64,000 nt of DNA from Desulfosediminicola ganghwensis (GCF_005116675.2 NZ_CP050699.1:62001-126000); one strand, 5' to 3'; positions 8,937 to 19,766 are shown, counted from the stretch's first letter. Program-made: numbers and translations. The notes: generated by a model not told the origin, from the letters alone.

Positions 8937-9776
8937 ATGAAAATCGAAACCTTGCTCGGCAAGGACGTACAATACAGTTCTCATTACGATCCCAAACTGC
9001 TGCAACCTATTCCCAGAAACCTTGGTCGTGGCACCGCCCAACTCCCAGGGGCCAACGGCCAGTACCCTTACCACGGTGAGGACATCTGGAATGTTTACGA
9101 AGTCTCCTGGCTATCCGCCAATGGAAAACCCGAGGTTGCCATTGCCGAGATCAGAGTTCCGGCCACCTCAGAATTTTTGATCGAGTCTAAATCGCTCAAG
9201 CTCTATTTCAACTCTTTCAACATGACCCGCATTGAAAATGCTGCATCTCTTACTGCAATACTTGAAGGAGATCTCGGTCAGGCCGCCGGCGGGAAAGTCA
9301 ACGTCACACTCACCCTGGCCAATCAATTTGACGGGGTACAGGTGGCTGAGCCGACCGGAATCTGCCTGGATGAACTGGAATGCAACGATTTCAGCTATAA
9401 GGTAGACCCTTTGCTGCTCACGGCTGATCCTGAATCAGCCTCCGCCTCTGAGACCCTGTTCAGCCGCTTATTCCGCTCCTGCTGTCCGGTAACCGGCCAG
9501 CCCGACTGGGCCACGGTACAGGTCAGTTATGAAGGCAGGAAAATAGAGCGTGCCGGGTTACTCCGTTATCTCGTCTCATACCGGGAGCATACCGGCTTCC
9601 ATGAGGCCTGCGTCGAACAGATCTTTCATCACCTTATGGAACAATGCCGGCCTGATTACCTTGAAGTCTCTGCCCGCTTCACCCGTCGCGGCGGTATCGA
9701 TATCAACCCGGTCCGGTCCATTTCTGCCTCCAACTCAGCCAGGCAGTGGCCGAATATCCGTGATCCCCGCCAGTGA
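8937..9776 (+). CDS. queF: NADPH-dependent 7-cyano-7-deazaguanine reductase
   Basis: Reduces preQ0 to preQ1 in queuosine biosynthesis, in the cytoplasm. At 279 residues it is the long, two-domain (E. coli type) form. The NADPH-binding QueF motif is at about residues 83-95 (ESKSLKLYFNSFN), and the nucleophilic cysteine is C183 in SCCPVTGQPDW, with the catalytic Asp at D190. The preceding C182 is not expected to be catalytic. No preQ1 riboswitch was recognised in the 60-bp leader. The gene ends 20 bp before a strong bidirectional terminator. Confidence 0.95.
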   Translation: MKIETLLGKDVQYSSHYDPKLLQPIPRNLGRGTAQLPGANGQYPYHGEDIWNVYEVSWLSANGKPEVAIAEIRVPATSEFLIESKSLKLYFNSFNMTRIENAASLTAILEGDLGQAAGGKVNVTLTLANQFDGVQVAEPTGICLDELECNDFSYKVDPLLLTADPESASASETLFSRLFRSCCPVTGQPDWATVQVSYEGRKIERAGLLRYLVSYREHTGFHEACVEQIFHHLMEQCRPDYLEVSARFTRRGGIDINPVRSISASNSARQWPNIRDPRQ

Positions 9777-9795
9777 ACGTAACAGCATGAAAGAA

Positions 9796-9832
9796 AAAAC
9801 CCGGAATCAGTCTGGAGCTGATTCCGGGTTTT
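9796..9832. terminator. Bidirectional intrinsic terminator
   Basis: A perfect stem: AACCCGGAATCAG at 9798-9810 pairs with CTGATTCCGGGTT at 9818-9830, with a 7-nt loop, extended by A:T pairs on both sides. Flanking A and T tracts allow use from either strand. It separates the convergent queF and DUF945 genes. Confidence 0.85.
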
Positions 9833-9862
9833 GGCCTGTATGATTGTTACAACAACTGAATA

Positions 9863-11191
9863 TCAATAATTGAGATTAACCTGCTCTCCGTTCAGGTAGA
9901 GTTTCTGTTCGCGGGTCTCGGCGTGGTGTTTCAGTGTTTCACCTTCTTCCACAAAAAATCCCTTGCTCATTCCCGGCAATAGCGGAGTAATCATTTGAGC
10001 CTTATTTTCCGCCAGCACTGACGGCATAACAAAGTCAGAAGTGTAGTCGAGATATTCAAAAATCATCTCTGGATCATTCATCATGGGCATGATTTGGGCC
10101 ATGGTCAGATCTTTTTTCATTTTCAGCACGACACCACCGCTCAAGTCCCCCTGGGGCAAAGTGGCCGACATATCCTTCACATACACCTCAAATCCCTCTT
10201 TGAGGAATTTCTCGTAAATGGCCATGAGCTGCAGCCCATAATTCATCATTTTGTCCTGCAGCACCCTTTCCAGTGCTTTCGGATCATCCCCCACGGTGGA
10301 AATATCGGTAAAGAGCTTGCCGGCAAGTTCCAGATAAAGCCGCATTGCTTCTTCATATGCTGCACCATCAACACCTTTTGCGCCAATAGTGACCGTCGCG
10401 TTTTCTACCTTTTCAACCCCATCGCTGATTTCTTCGACTCCATAGAGTGCCTCTATGGCCAAGGCCTTTTTCTCCTGGTCATACTCTACCCCATACTCGA
10501 CGCTGAGATCAGTCATAGCAATTTTCTGAGCCTGCTCCTCGGCAGTGATGGAGGCAACTCTGAGTGCAGTCACACCTTCCCATATATACGTCGAAATCTT
10601 GGTTACATCAGAGCTGAAGGCGACATTATTCATCGCCACCGTACCAGGAATTGCCGCACCTCCCCAATCTCCCGTCATCACGAAAGAATCAAGCTGCAGA
10701 TCAGTATCAAAACTCATGCTGCCAGGCTGCACTTCAATGGTCTGGTCTTCAACCGCAAGGGAGAACGCGCTGATATCAATCTCGGAATGAATGTCACCGG
10801 TAACAGCGTAGGTAGTAACCAAGCTCACCGGCTCTTTACCACCAAGTTTTTCCTCGATAAATTTCAGGTACCAATCATTTTTTTCCAGACTGCTGTATGA
10901 AGTTACATCGGTAAAACCATGCTCGGCTCGTTCAAGCAGGATAATCTCATCAATACCATAAAGTGCTTTCAAATCTCCGAGATTGAGCTTCCACTCGATC
11001 TCCGAGTTCAAAAAACCCCGTTCATAACGCACCAGAGTTGCCGACGCGTTGGTTCCACTCTCGGTATACATCCTGTTCAGTTCGTCCAGGCACCGGTTGA
11101 ACCCTTTTTCCATAATGATGCCGTTTACAAACGGCATACAGCATGCAGCTATCGCCAGAATCAGGACGATACCGATAGCTATCTTTTTCAT
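9863..11191 (-). CDS. YdgA/DUF945 family protein
   Basis: Protein of 442 residues with an N-terminal hydrophobic segment (IAIGIVLILAIAACCMPFVNG) that is either a signal peptide or a membrane anchor, followed by the YdgA pattern: an early RYERGFLNSEIEW segment, then a long, mostly beta-strand region resembling other DUF945 proteins. It is predicted to sit in the periplasm, anchored to the inner membrane. The molecular role of the family is not known. AAGGAG six bases before the ATG supports this start. It stands alone between two terminating regions. Confidence 0.75.
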   Translation of the reverse strand: MKKIAIGIVLILAIAACCMPFVNGIIMEKGFNRCLDELNRMYTESGTNASATLVRYERGFLNSEIEWKLNLGDLKALYGIDEIILLERAEHGFTDVTSYSSLEKNDWYLKFIEEKLGGKEPVSLVTTYAVTGDIHSEIDISAFSLAVEDQTIEVQPGSMSFDTDLQLDSFVMTGDWGGAAIPGTVAMNNVAFSSDVTKISTYIWEGVTALRVASITAEEQAQKIAMTDLSVEYGVEYDQEKKALAIEALYGVEEISDGVEKVENATVTIGAKGVDGAAYEEAMRLYLELAGKLFTDISTVGDDPKALERVLQDKMMNYGLQLMAIYEKFLKEGFEVYVKDMSATLPQGDLSGGVVLKMKKDLTMAQIMPMMNDPEMIFEYLDYTSDFVMPSVLAENKAQMITPLLPGMSKGFFVEEGETLKHHAETREQKLYLNGEQVNLNY

Positions 11192-11416
11192 GCCTACTCC
11201 TTGATGTACGTGTTAGTTGCCAAATACTTCTCAAAAACGGCAGATTTAAATAACAGGTCAAAAACTCAAAGCTCTGAAAAGAGCCTTACTTTAGCATAGC
11301 TACCCTATCAGGCTTATGGAGATGTCGCAAGATTTCAATGGAGAAAAAACATCAAAAAAAGCAGGATGTTCAATCCACAGGGAGGGCGTTGGAGTTTACC
11401 TGGGAAGAGAGGAAAA

Positions 11417-12097
11417 TCAGCTCTCGGTTGCATCGAACTTATAGCCTGCGCTGTAAACGGAATGAATCAGTTCCCCGCTATACACCTCGCTGATTTTTTT
11501 ACGCAACTTTTTAATATGGCTGTCGATGGTACGATCGCTCACCACCCGCTGATCCGGATAGATTTTGTCTATCAACTGGCCACGGGAATAGATCCTGCCC
11601 GGCTGCCCGGCCAACAGAGCAAGCAGATGATATTCCACTACAGTCAGGTTGAGAAGATTGCCGTTCAATCGTACCTGCAGCTTGTCGGCATCAAACTGTA
11701 TTCCCACCTTTGTATTTTCCGCAAGGGTTCTTTGAGAACTGCGCCTGAGCACAGCCTTTACCCGTGCCACGACCTCCCGTGGGCTGAACGGCTTGCAGAC
11801 ATAATCGTCCGCCCCGAGTTCAAGGCCGCGCAGTCTGTCCTGCTCTTCCACCCGGGCGGTCAACATGATTACCGGCACTGTCGAAAATTGCCGAAGCTCT
11901 GCACATATTTCCAGCCCGCCACGCCCCGGAAGCATCAGATCGAGCAGAATCAGGTCAGGCTGGTTATTCTTCACCCAATCAATCACCCCATCACCACTGT
12001 ACAGCTGATGGCTGCCAAAGCCGGCCTGGCGTAAATAGTCGCTGAGCAGTTGTGCCAGCTCCCTTGCGTCCTCAACTATGAGAATTGTCTGTTCCAT
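11417..12097 (-). CDS. baeR: OmpR-family response regulator, BaeR-like
   Basis: DNA-binding response regulator of 226 residues: receiver domain with acidic pocket E9-D10, phospho-acceptor D53 and a Lys in YVCKPF, then a winged-helix OmpR-type domain ending LIHSVYSAGYKF. It lies 15 bp after its kinase gene and the pair is divergent from an RND efflux operon, the same logic as BaeSR with mdtABC in E. coli, so it probably activates that pump. The symbol is by similarity of arrangement and sequence style, not proof of orthology. Confidence 0.85.
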   Translation of the reverse strand: MEQTILIVEDARELAQLLSDYLRQAGFGSHQLYSGDGVIDWVKNNQPDLILLDLMLPGRGGLEICAELRQFSTVPVIMLTARVEEQDRLRGLELGADDYVCKPFSPREVVARVKAVLRRSSQRTLAENTKVGIQFDADKLQVRLNGNLLNLTVVEYHLLALLAGQPGRIYSRGQLIDKIYPDQRVVSDRTIDSHIKKLRKKISEVYSGELIHSVYSAGYKFDATES

Positions 12098-12112
12098 ATA
12101 GAATCTATTTTC

Positions 12113-13552
12113 TCAAATATCTGCCAGAGGCAAGGTGACCTCTACCCGCAAGCCACCGAGATTTGAGTGGCTTGCCTTTATTGTTCCATTATGCCCTTTA
12201 ACGATATTCCAGCAAATAGACAAACCGAGCCCGGCCCCGCCGGATTCCCGGCTGCGTGAACCGTCTACCCGGTAGAGCCGTTCAAAGAGCCGCTCAAGAT
12301 GCTGTCCCTCCACCCCCGGAGCACTGTCCTCGATGACAAAACTGAGGCTATCTTCCCGCTGGCCCACACTGATCAACAACCTTCCGCCGGGGTCTGTATA
12401 GCGGACAGAGTTTGCGATAAGGTTGGTAAAGAGCTGTTTCAAGCGTTCGTTATCGGCAAAAAGAGTCGCATCACTCTCAATATCCGCATGCATTTCAAGA
12501 CTCAGCCCTGCCGCTTCGATCTGTGGCTTGAACAAAGAGACAGCCTGCTCAAGAGCCCAGCATGGTTCCACCTCTGCCCGATTATAGCTCATCGCGCCCT
12601 TATCGGAGAGCGATAATTGATACAGATCATCAACCAGCAGGTTGAGATACATCACTTCCCGGTACAATTCAGAGAACAGCTCCGGTGTCGGGCTATAGAC
12701 CCCATCCTGCAAGGCTTCGACTTTACCGCGCAGAATAGACAATGGCGTGCGCAGCTCGTGGGAAATATCCGCCACCCACTGACTGCGTGCAAGCTGATTT
12801 TTCTCCAGTGTTGCCGCGAGGTCATTGAAGTTTGCCGCCAACTGACCAAGTTCGTCACCTGAGGTATTGTCAATTCGGGTCTGGTACTTACCTGAAGCAA
12901 GCTCTCTGGTGGCCGAGGTTAATTCACGTATGGGCCTGGTCAGGAAAAGAGCCAGAGGGAAAAATAACCCGGCGGCAATGAGAACACCGGCCACAGAGAC
13001 AAGTATCAGGGCCAGGCGATGCTGTCTCATAAATACCACCTGCTGACTTTCTGTGAGCTGTTTGGTCGGGTATGCTCCAAGGTAACCTACAGCTTTGTTC
13101 TGATAGCGTAATGTAATAAGTTCATTATTCTTCGATCTCCCTTCGAAACCGAAGATGGTTCTTTCATTCTCATCTAAAAGGAATATACGAGCAAAGAAAT
13201 GCGGGGGCAAATCGGTTGGGATCGGCCCACGCTTACCTGCAAGTTGATTAAATCCCCCCCTCTCAATACGTCTGAGCACACCCTCCTTGAACTTCCCTTC
13301 CGGATAACTGCCCGCAACAATTCTTGCGACATTGCGTGGGTCCTGCAACACCCAGTCCCAGCTTTCAAAACGCGCATACTGCTGTTGCAATTCTCCGGCA
13401 ACATGCTCGAGCCGAACCCGCTCTTCCGTGCTGATATAGTTTAGAAATCCGCGATCGAAACTCCACTGCAACACCAGCGTCATGTAGATGATGACCGCGA
13501 GAATCGCGGCAAGCAGAGCCGCAAAGAGTTTGTAGTGAATTGAAATTCTCAT
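12113..13552 (-). CDS. baeS: Envelope-stress sensor histidine kinase, BaeS-like
   Basis: Membrane histidine kinase of 479 residues. TM1 is about 8-29, a periplasmic sensor domain covers 30-178, TM2 about 179-203, a HAMP linker about 204-256, the dimerisation helix carries H265 (ADISHELRTP), and the ATPase domain has N-box, DSAPGVE and GAGLGLSI motifs. This is the BaeS architecture. It is the first gene of a two-gene operon with the regulator. The likely stimulus is envelope stress or toxic compounds exported by the neighbouring pump, which is inference from context. Confidence 0.88.
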   Translation of the reverse strand: MRISIHYKLFAALLAAILAVIIYMTLVLQWSFDRGFLNYISTEERVRLEHVAGELQQQYARFESWDWVLQDPRNVARIVAGSYPEGKFKEGVLRRIERGGFNQLAGKRGPIPTDLPPHFFARIFLLDENERTIFGFEGRSKNNELITLRYQNKAVGYLGAYPTKQLTESQQVVFMRQHRLALILVSVAGVLIAAGLFFPLALFLTRPIRELTSATRELASGKYQTRIDNTSGDELGQLAANFNDLAATLEKNQLARSQWVADISHELRTPLSILRGKVEALQDGVYSPTPELFSELYREVMYLNLLVDDLYQLSLSDKGAMSYNRAEVEPCWALEQAVSLFKPQIEAAGLSLEMHADIESDATLFADNERLKQLFTNLIANSVRYTDPGGRLLISVGQREDSLSFVIEDSAPGVEGQHLERLFERLYRVDGSRSRESGGAGLGLSICWNIVKGHNGTIKASHSNLGGLRVEVTLPLADI

Positions 13553-13680
13553 CGTATCTATCGGTTTGGTATAGTCGGTTACAGGGCTAAAAAAGAGGCA
13601 TAAACTGCTTGGCAGTCTCTATTTGTCTAGTACCAGATTCTCATCATTTTACCCGGCAAAATCAGTATGCTGCAAAAAAC

Positions 13681-13713
13681 TTTCACATTCTTTGCATATT
13701 GTTGCCACATTTC
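13681..13713. promoter_or_regulatory. Candidate direct-repeat operator for the BaeR-like regulator
   Basis: In the 295-bp divergent region between kinase and efflux operon, TTTCACA (13681), TTTGCAT (13691) and TTGCCACA (13702) recur at 10-11 bp spacing, the phasing used by OmpR/PhoB-family regulators. There is no experimental consensus to compare with here, so this is a suggestion. Confidence 0.35.
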
Positions 13714-13847
13714 GTCCTCAATCATTAGGTATGTTATTTCACTGACACATATCCTCTAACTTTAAACTGTGTAAATCATCAATGACTGAGCCAAATCACA
13801 TCTGTTTGACCTGGACACCTGCCCTGCCCCCGGCCCGGATAGGGGGA

Positions 13848-15281
13848 ATGAAAAAGTTTTTCTTGCCTGCTGCCACGGCCATGCTGCTCGTAATCAGTGG
13901 CTGTGCCCCCAAGACCAATATTGCCACAGATCAGCTGCCGGTACATGTGCAGGAACGTTTCTCCCTGTCAGGCACAGAGCAACAATCTCCGCACTGGTGG
14001 CTCGAGTTTAACGACGAACCCCTCGATGAGCTTATTTCCAAGGCACTGGCCAGCAATCTTGATATTCTGGCCGCCCGGCAGAGACTTCTGCAGGCGGAAG
14101 CTGTCAGTCGTCAGGCCGGAGCCGCTCTTTCTCCCACACTGGACTACCGCACCAGCGCCACGGAGAGCCGCTCCCGCAATAATGGTGACGAAAGCTCATC
14201 CACCAATTTGTCGATTGGCCTCGCCGCCGGGTATGAGATTGACCTTTGGGGCAGGCTTTCCGCTGCCCAGGAAGCGAGCATCTACAGCGCCCAGGCATCT
14301 TCTGAAGATGTTCAGACCGCAGCCCTGACTGTGGCGGCACAGATCGCCTCCTCCTGGTATCAACTTGCTGAAAGCAACAGCCAGCTGCAGCTCCTGCAGA
14401 AGCAGCAGGACGTTAACCGAACAGGTTTACAGCTTATTCAGCTACGCTTCAATGCCGGCCAGGTAGGGATAGCCGATGTGCTTCAGCAAAAACAGCTTAT
14501 TGAGGCCCAATCCGGTGAACAGTCACAGCAACGGGCATCAGCAACTGTTCTCGAACACCAGCTTGCGGTGTTGAGTGGCATGCCACCCAAATCGCTCGCA
14601 CTGCCTGATCAGCCCCAGCTGGTCGAGTTGCCCCCAATTCCGGCAACAGGCGTTCCGCTGGAAATCCTCAGCAGCAGGCCGGATGTGAAAAGTGCCTATC
14701 TCGACCTGCTGGCCGCTGACCGCAATGTGGCCGTGGCCATTGCAGACCAGTACCCAAGACTCAGTATCTCGACTGACCTCAGCACTTCCGGCACCGCCAG
14801 CCAACTCTTTAACAACTGGCTGGCATCAATGGCCGCCAACATCGTCGGGCCGATTCTTGACGGTGGCTTGCGGGAGGCCGAGGTGGACCGAACAACCGCT
14901 GTCGCCCGCGAGCGATTTTACAGTTACGGCCAGACCATACTGGAAGCCATCCGCGAAGTTGAAAACGCCCTGGCCCAGGAACAAGAACAGGACAAACTTA
15001 TCGGCAGTCTTCAGCTCCAGCTCAACCTTGCCAACGACACACTTGAAAACGTGCGGGACAGATACAAACAGGGGGCAGAAGACTATCAGCGCGTCCTTAC
15101 CGCACTGCTCTCACAACAAAATCTCGAGCGTAGCCTGCTCACCGCCCGTCAGCAGCGCATTGGCTTTCGAATCAGCCTCTACCGGGCCCTGGCGGGACAG
15201 GTCCTGAGCAATCCGTTACACAACCTCGAAACCGTCAGTCAGGCTAAACCAGTTACTCCATTACACCCAGACGCCTTATGA
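13848..15281 (+). CDS. RND efflux outer-membrane lipoprotein, NodT/TolC family
   Basis: Outer-membrane channel of the tripartite efflux pump, 477 residues. The frame is open from 13782, but the ATG at 13848 follows an AGGGGG ribosome site and begins a lipoprotein signal peptide with lipobox VISGC ([19 protein letters not shown]), so it is the better start. Two OEP repeats follow, with long helices rich in Gln and Ala and conserved turns such as [10 protein letters not shown] and [21 protein letters not shown]. Its stop overlaps the start of the adaptor gene (ATGA), giving a tightly coupled OMP-MFP-RND operon. Confidence 0.92.
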   Translation: MKKFFLPAATAMLLVISGCAPKTNIATDQLPVHVQERFSLSGTEQQSPHWWLEFNDEPLDELISKALASNLDILAARQRLLQAEAVSRQAGAALSPTLDYRTSATESRSRNNGDESSSTNLSIGLAAGYEIDLWGRLSAAQEASIYSAQASSEDVQTAALTVAAQIASSWYQLAESNSQLQLLQKQQDVNRTGLQLIQLRFNAGQVGIADVLQQKQLIEAQSGEQSQQRASATVLEHQLAVLSGMPPKSLALPDQPQLVELPPIPATGVPLEILSSRPDVKSAYLDLLAADRNVAVAIADQYPRLSISTDLSTSGTASQLFNNWLASMAANIVGPILDGGLREAEVDRTTAVARERFYSYGQTILEAIREVENALAQEQEQDKLIGSLQLQLNLANDTLENVRDRYKQGAEDYQRVLTALLSQQNLERSLLTARQQRIGFRISLYRALAGQVLSNPLHNLETVSQAKPVTPLHPDAL

Positions 15282-16579
15282 AAATGAACGAACGCCAACC
15301 AGCTAATACTCCAGGGGAAGTACGCAGAAAACCAAACAAGCTCGGCGGCTTCCTGCTGCACTTTATGCTGCCGGTCATCGCCCTGGCCTGCGGCATAGCG
15401 ATAACGGTTTATCTCCTTGAAACAAAGCCGGAAGCGAAACCGCGCAAACGACCCGCTTCGGCAGCTCTTGTTGAGATTCAACAGGTCCAGTCAGGCCCCC
15501 AGCAGACAGTGGTATACGCAATGGGTGAGATTGTGCCGGCACGGGAAATTGACCTCAAGCCTCTGGTCGATGGTGAGGTTATCGAAATGAACAGGGAGTT
15601 TGTTCCTGGCGGATTCTATCGTGCCGGAGAAACTCTTTTACAGATTGACCCCACCGACTACCAGCTTGAAGTTGATCAGCTTCAGAGCGAAGCGAACCAG
15701 GTTGACAGTGATCTGCTGATGGAGATGGGTTATCAGCGCATTGCCGAAAAGGAGTTTACACTGCTCGGTGAACAGGTCAGCAATGAGGAAAAGGCGCTGA
15801 TATTACGAGTGCCACAACTGGAAAAGCTCCAGGCAGTTCAGGCCCGGGCACGTGCCGGACTCGCCAAGGCTCAACTGAACCTGGAGCGCACCCAGGTTCG
15901 CGCACCTTTCAACAGCGTGGTCAGCAGCCGTAATGTTGATACCGGAGCAGTCGTTGGCGGCTCAACCGTCCTTGCCCACATGGTGGGTACCGACCAGTTC
16001 TGGCTGAGACTGACCCTGCCCGTGGAACAACTTGACTGGGTCGAGATTCCTGCAACCAGCGATGCTACCGGATCAACGGTCCGGGTATATACCCAGGGAC
16101 ATACCAAACCTGACTCCTACCGAATTGGTCACGTTATCAGGCTTGAGGCCTCCCTTGAAGACCAGGGCAGAATGGCCCAGTTGCTAGTAGCTATAGACGA
16201 CCCGATGAGCCGCAACCCAGAAAATGTCGGCAAGCCACCAGTGTTGCTGGGTTCCTATGTCCGTGCTGAGATAGTTGGTAAGACCATCGAATCAGGCATC
16301 ATGGTTGATCGCTCCTATCTGCGTGACGGCAACTCTGTGTGGCTCGTGGGGGATAACGGTATGCTCGATATCCGCACAGTTGATGTTCTTTTTCGCAATA
16401 GAGATCAGGTGATTATCAATGGAGGAATTCACGACAACGATCGTTTAGTCACATCTTCGCTCGCCTCTCCGATTGCCGGTATTCCATTAAAAGTTGCCGG
16501 TGACGATTCAGATAAACAAGCAGTTGCAGGTAACAAAGCTCAAGCTGACAGGCAGCAGGTGGAGGTAGCACGTGATTAA
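15278..16579 (+). CDS. RND efflux periplasmic adaptor (HlyD/MFP family)
   Basis: Membrane fusion protein of 433 residues linking the inner-membrane pump to the outer-membrane channel. One N-terminal membrane span (about 28-48) anchors it; barrel-sandwich halves flank a short coiled-coil hairpin (about residues 130-200; [16 protein letters not shown] to [12 protein letters not shown]), followed by a beta-barrel domain. Start and stop overlap its neighbours by 4 and 8 bp. A second ATG six bases inside (15284) could also be used. Confidence 0.92.
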   Translation: MKMNERQPANTPGEVRRKPNKLGGFLLHFMLPVIALACGIAITVYLLETKPEAKPRKRPASAALVEIQQVQSGPQQTVVYAMGEIVPAREIDLKPLVDGEVIEMNREFVPGGFYRAGETLLQIDPTDYQLEVDQLQSEANQVDSDLLMEMGYQRIAEKEFTLLGEQVSNEEKALILRVPQLEKLQAVQARARAGLAKAQLNLERTQVRAPFNSVVSSRNVDTGAVVGGSTVLAHMVGTDQFWLRLTLPVEQLDWVEIPATSDATGSTVRVYTQGHTKPDSYRIGHVIRLEASLEDQGRMAQLLVAIDDPMSRNPENVGKPPVLLGSYVRAEIVGKTIESGIMVDRSYLRDGNSVWLVGDNGMLDIRTVDVLFRNRDQVIINGGIHDNDRLVTSSLASPIAGIPLKVAGDDSDKQAVAGNKAQADRQQVEVARD

Positions 16580-19500
16580 TAAGTTGACGCAAAAGGACCA
16601 CAGCGGACCAATCGGCTGGATGGTCCATAACCGCGTGACACCCAACCTGATCATGCTTTTCCTGCTTCTTGGCGGTCTCTTTGTGACCACCAAGATCAAG
16701 CAGGAAGTTTTCCCGGACTTTGAGCTTGATCTTGTAACTGTCTCCGTATCATATCCCGGTTCCAGCCCTGAAGAAGTCGAGCAGGGAATCATTCTGGCCA
16801 TTGAAGATGGCATCGACGGAATCGATGGCATAAAAGAAATCACCTCCACGGCCTCAGAGGGCAGCGGCCGGGTTAACGCCGAGCTTATGGAGGACGCCGA
16901 CGGACAAGCAGTATTACAGGAGATTAAACAGGAAGTTGATCGAATCACCACCTTCCCCAAAGACTCCGAAGAGCCTGTGGTGTCGCTTGCCGCCCGTAAA
17001 CGCGAAGTGGTGCGCATGAATTTTTATGGTGATGTACCTGAAGGTTCGCTGCGGGAAGTCACCGAACAGGTCCGTGACCGACTGCTCCGCGCCGAAGGTA
17101 TCACCCAGGTTGAGATTACCGGCGCCCGTGATTTCGAAATTCATGTCGAAATACCGCTGGAAAAGCTGAGGATGTATGGCCTTACCCTCTCCCAGGTGGC
17201 ACAGATCATCCAGCAATCTTCAATCGAAGTCCCTAGTGGCAAACTGGATACCAGCAGCGGCGAAATCCTGTTACGGATAGATAACAGGCGCGACTGGGCC
17301 AGCGAGTTCGCTCGCATTCCTGTTGTCACCACACCCTCCGGAGCGACAGTTTATCTTGAAGATCTCGCCGAAGTACGCGAAGGGTTCGAGAGTACTAACA
17401 GGGAAGCTTCCTACGAAAAGGAATCCGCACTCTCCATACGGGTGTTCAGAGTTGGCAAACAGACCCCCATCGGGATCTCCGAGGCGACCCTGGCCGCCAT
17501 GTCCGATATCGAAATCGACCTCCCCCCCGGAATTGAGTGGGCGGTAACCAGAGATCTATCAGAAATTTATAAACAACGACTCGATCTGCTCCTTAAAAAT
17601 GCCTTCATCGGCCTGACTCTGGTGTTAATCCTCCTGGGCTTGTTTCTTGAACTTCGCCTGGCCTTCTGGGTAACCATGGGTATACCCATTTCCTTTCTGG
17701 GCGGGCTGCTGTTTCTGCCAATGATAGATGTGTCGATTAACATGATCTCCATGTTCGCCTTTATTGTCGCTCTTGGTATCGTGGTCGACGACGCCATTAT
17801 CGCCGGTGAAAATATTTACGAATATCGACAAAAAGGACTCAGCAACGTAGACGCAGCCATCGCTGGTGCAAAGGATGTGGCCGTACCTATTGTTTTTTCT
17901 ATTTTGACCAATGTTGTAGCGTTCATGCCGCTGCTCTTTGTCCCTGGAACTATGGGGAAAGTGTGGCTGGTAATACCACTGGTGGTTATCACCGTGTTTC
18001 TGGTTTCATTGTTCGAATCACTGTTTATTCTGCCGGCCCATCTGGCCCATAGCAACAGCCAGTCATCAAACCGTGTCCTTAAAGCTGTTGCCAGGGTGCA
18101 AAAAAAATTCAGCAATCGGCTCAGCTGGTTTTCAGAAAATATCTACGGGGCAATGCTCGATCGTGTCCTACAGATAAAATTTCTTACCGTGGCCCTGCTC
18201 TTTTGTATGCTTTTTGTTACCATTGGCTGGGTTTTCAGTGGCAGAATCAGTATGATCCTCATGCCCAGGGTAGAATCGGACCGTGCGGTTGTTACCGCCA
18301 CCCTTCCCTATGGCAGCCCATATTCCGAGCTCGTCGCTGTACGCGACCAAATCGTCGATGCCATGGAGCGTGTTCGTGAAGACCATGGGGGAGATGATCT
18401 TGTTACCGGTGTGTCATCGTTGATTGACGAAAACACAATAGAAGTAAACGCCTATCTGACCCCTCCCGACATACGTCCCCTTTCAACCGGGAATGTGACC
18501 AGGCTCTGGCGTGAAGAGGTGGGCACCATCGTTGGCCTGCAATCGTCACTCTTTGAATCGGATCGCGGCGGACCCGGCAGCGGTGCCGCACTCTCCATTG
18601 AACTCAGCCACAGGGACATTGAAATACTTGACCAGGCGAGCGCCATGCTGGCTGAACAGCTCGCCGATTTTCCCAATACCAAGGATATCGACAGTGGCTA
18701 TACGCCCGGTAAACAACAGTTTACCTTCCAGATCAATGAGAGAGGTGACTCCCTTGGGCTTACCGCTGCCGAAGTAGGCAGTCAGGTTCGAAACAGCTTT
18801 CAGGGCTCAATCGCGCTCCGCCAGCAGCGCGGTTCAAACGAGGTTACTGTGCGACTGCGGCTCCCGGAGTCCCAGCGACTCAGCGAGTTTGATATTGAGA
18901 GCATGCTGATCGCCACCTCGGCTGGAACCTTCGTGCCACTCTCCGATATTGCCACGGTTGATCGCGGCCGGGCCTATACCTCTATCACCCGAAAAGATGG
19001 TCGCCGGACGGTCACCGTCAGGGCCAATGTTGACCCGCTGGCCATGACTTCCCAGATCATGACTTCCCTCAACTCCAACATACTCCCTGAACTGGCCGGC
19101 ACGTTCCCCGGCCTTGGCTACGAGTATGCAGGAAGACAGGCTGATCGTAAGGAGAGTGTACAGAACCTGTTCGGCGGTTTTGTTTTCTCACTCATTGCCA
19201 TCTACTTCCTGTTGGCAATTCCTTTTAAGAGTTACAGCCAACCCATAATCGTCATGACAGCCATTCCGTTTGGCATGGTGGGTGCTGTTATTGGCCATAT
19301 AATTATGGGCTACAATCTCAGTTTGATGAGCATGATGGGTGTGGTCGCGCTGTCTGGCATCGTGGTGAACGATTCGCTTGTACTTGTCGATTACGCCAAT
19401 AAGAGAAGACTGGAGGGTTTTTCCCCAAGCGAGGCCATCCGTGCCGCAGGCATCCGCCGTTTCAGGCCCGTCTTGCTCACCACGCTCACCACCTTTTGCG

Positions 19501-19748
19501 GACTGGCTCCGATGATCTTCGAAACCTCCAGGCAGGCACGGTTTCTTATTCCCATGGCGCTCTCGCTCGGCTTCGGAATTCTTTTTGCCACGATCATCAC
19601 CCTGGTGCTGGTACCGTGCCTGTACCTTATGGTTGAAAGAACACGAGTATACCTGAAGGAAGCCTCTGGCGAGGAACCCATCGCCGATACCAGCGCCCTC
19701 TTGCGCCATGGAGAATCGGCAGGGTTACAGGAAAAGAGTCAGCACTAA
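16572..19748 (+). CDS. RND efflux transporter permease
   Basis: Proton-driven inner-membrane pump of 1058 residues with the AcrB-type twelve-span layout and two large periplasmic loops. The proton-relay pair is present in TM4 (GIVVDDAIIAGENI). The start is GTG at 16572, supported by GGAGG six bases upstream and an 8-bp overlap with the adaptor gene. The N-terminus (VTPNLIMLFLLLGGL) and the EVFPDFELDLVTV segment resemble the environmental multidrug RND subfamily rather than AcrB itself or CusA; no CusA-type methionine cluster was noticed. Substrates are unknown. Confidence 0.93.
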   Translation: MINKLTQKDHSGPIGWMVHNRVTPNLIMLFLLLGGLFVTTKIKQEVFPDFELDLVTVSVSYPGSSPEEVEQGIILAIEDGIDGIDGIKEITSTASEGSGRVNAELMEDADGQAVLQEIKQEVDRITTFPKDSEEPVVSLAARKREVVRMNFYGDVPEGSLREVTEQVRDRLLRAEGITQVEITGARDFEIHVEIPLEKLRMYGLTLSQVAQIIQQSSIEVPSGKLDTSSGEILLRIDNRRDWASEFARIPVVTTPSGATVYLEDLAEVREGFESTNREASYEKESALSIRVFRVGKQTPIGISEATLAAMSDIEIDLPPGIEWAVTRDLSEIYKQRLDLLLKNAFIGLTLVLILLGLFLELRLAFWVTMGIPISFLGGLLFLPMIDVSINMISMFAFIVALGIVVDDAIIAGENIYEYRQKGLSNVDAAIAGAKDVAVPIVFSILTNVVAFMPLLFVPGTMGKVWLVIPLVVITVFLVSLFESLFILPAHLAHSNSQSSNRVLKAVARVQKKFSNRLSWFSENIYGAMLDRVLQIKFLTVALLFCMLFVTIGWVFSGRISMILMPRVESDRAVVTATLPYGSPYSELVAVRDQIVDAMERVREDHGGDDLVTGVSSLIDENTIEVNAYLTPPDIRPLSTGNVTRLWREEVGTIVGLQSSLFESDRGGPGSGAALSIELSHRDIEILDQASAMLAEQLADFPNTKDIDSGYTPGKQQFTFQINERGDSLGLTAAEVGSQVRNSFQGSIALRQQRGSNEVTVRLRLPESQRLSEFDIESMLIATSAGTFVPLSDIATVDRGRAYTSITRKDGRRTVTVRANVDPLAMTSQIMTSLNSNILPELAGTFPGLGYEYAGRQADRKESVQNLFGGFVFSLIAIYFLLAIPFKSYSQPIIVMTAIPFGMVGAVIGHIIMGYNLSLMSMMGVVALSGIVVNDSLVLVDYANKRRLEGFSPSEAIRAAGIRRFRPVLLTTLTTFCGLAPMIFETSRQARFLIPMALSLGFGILFATIITLVLVPCLYLMVERTRVYLKEASGEEPIADTSALLRHGESAGLQEKSQH

Positions 19749-19766
19749 TCAGTAAGTTGTTCAACG

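Noticed and set aside
13690-13712. Minus-strand TGGCAACAATATGC before the BaeS-like gene
   Set aside because: The GG-GC spacing is 9 bp and TTGC is absent, so it is not a sigma54 promoter.
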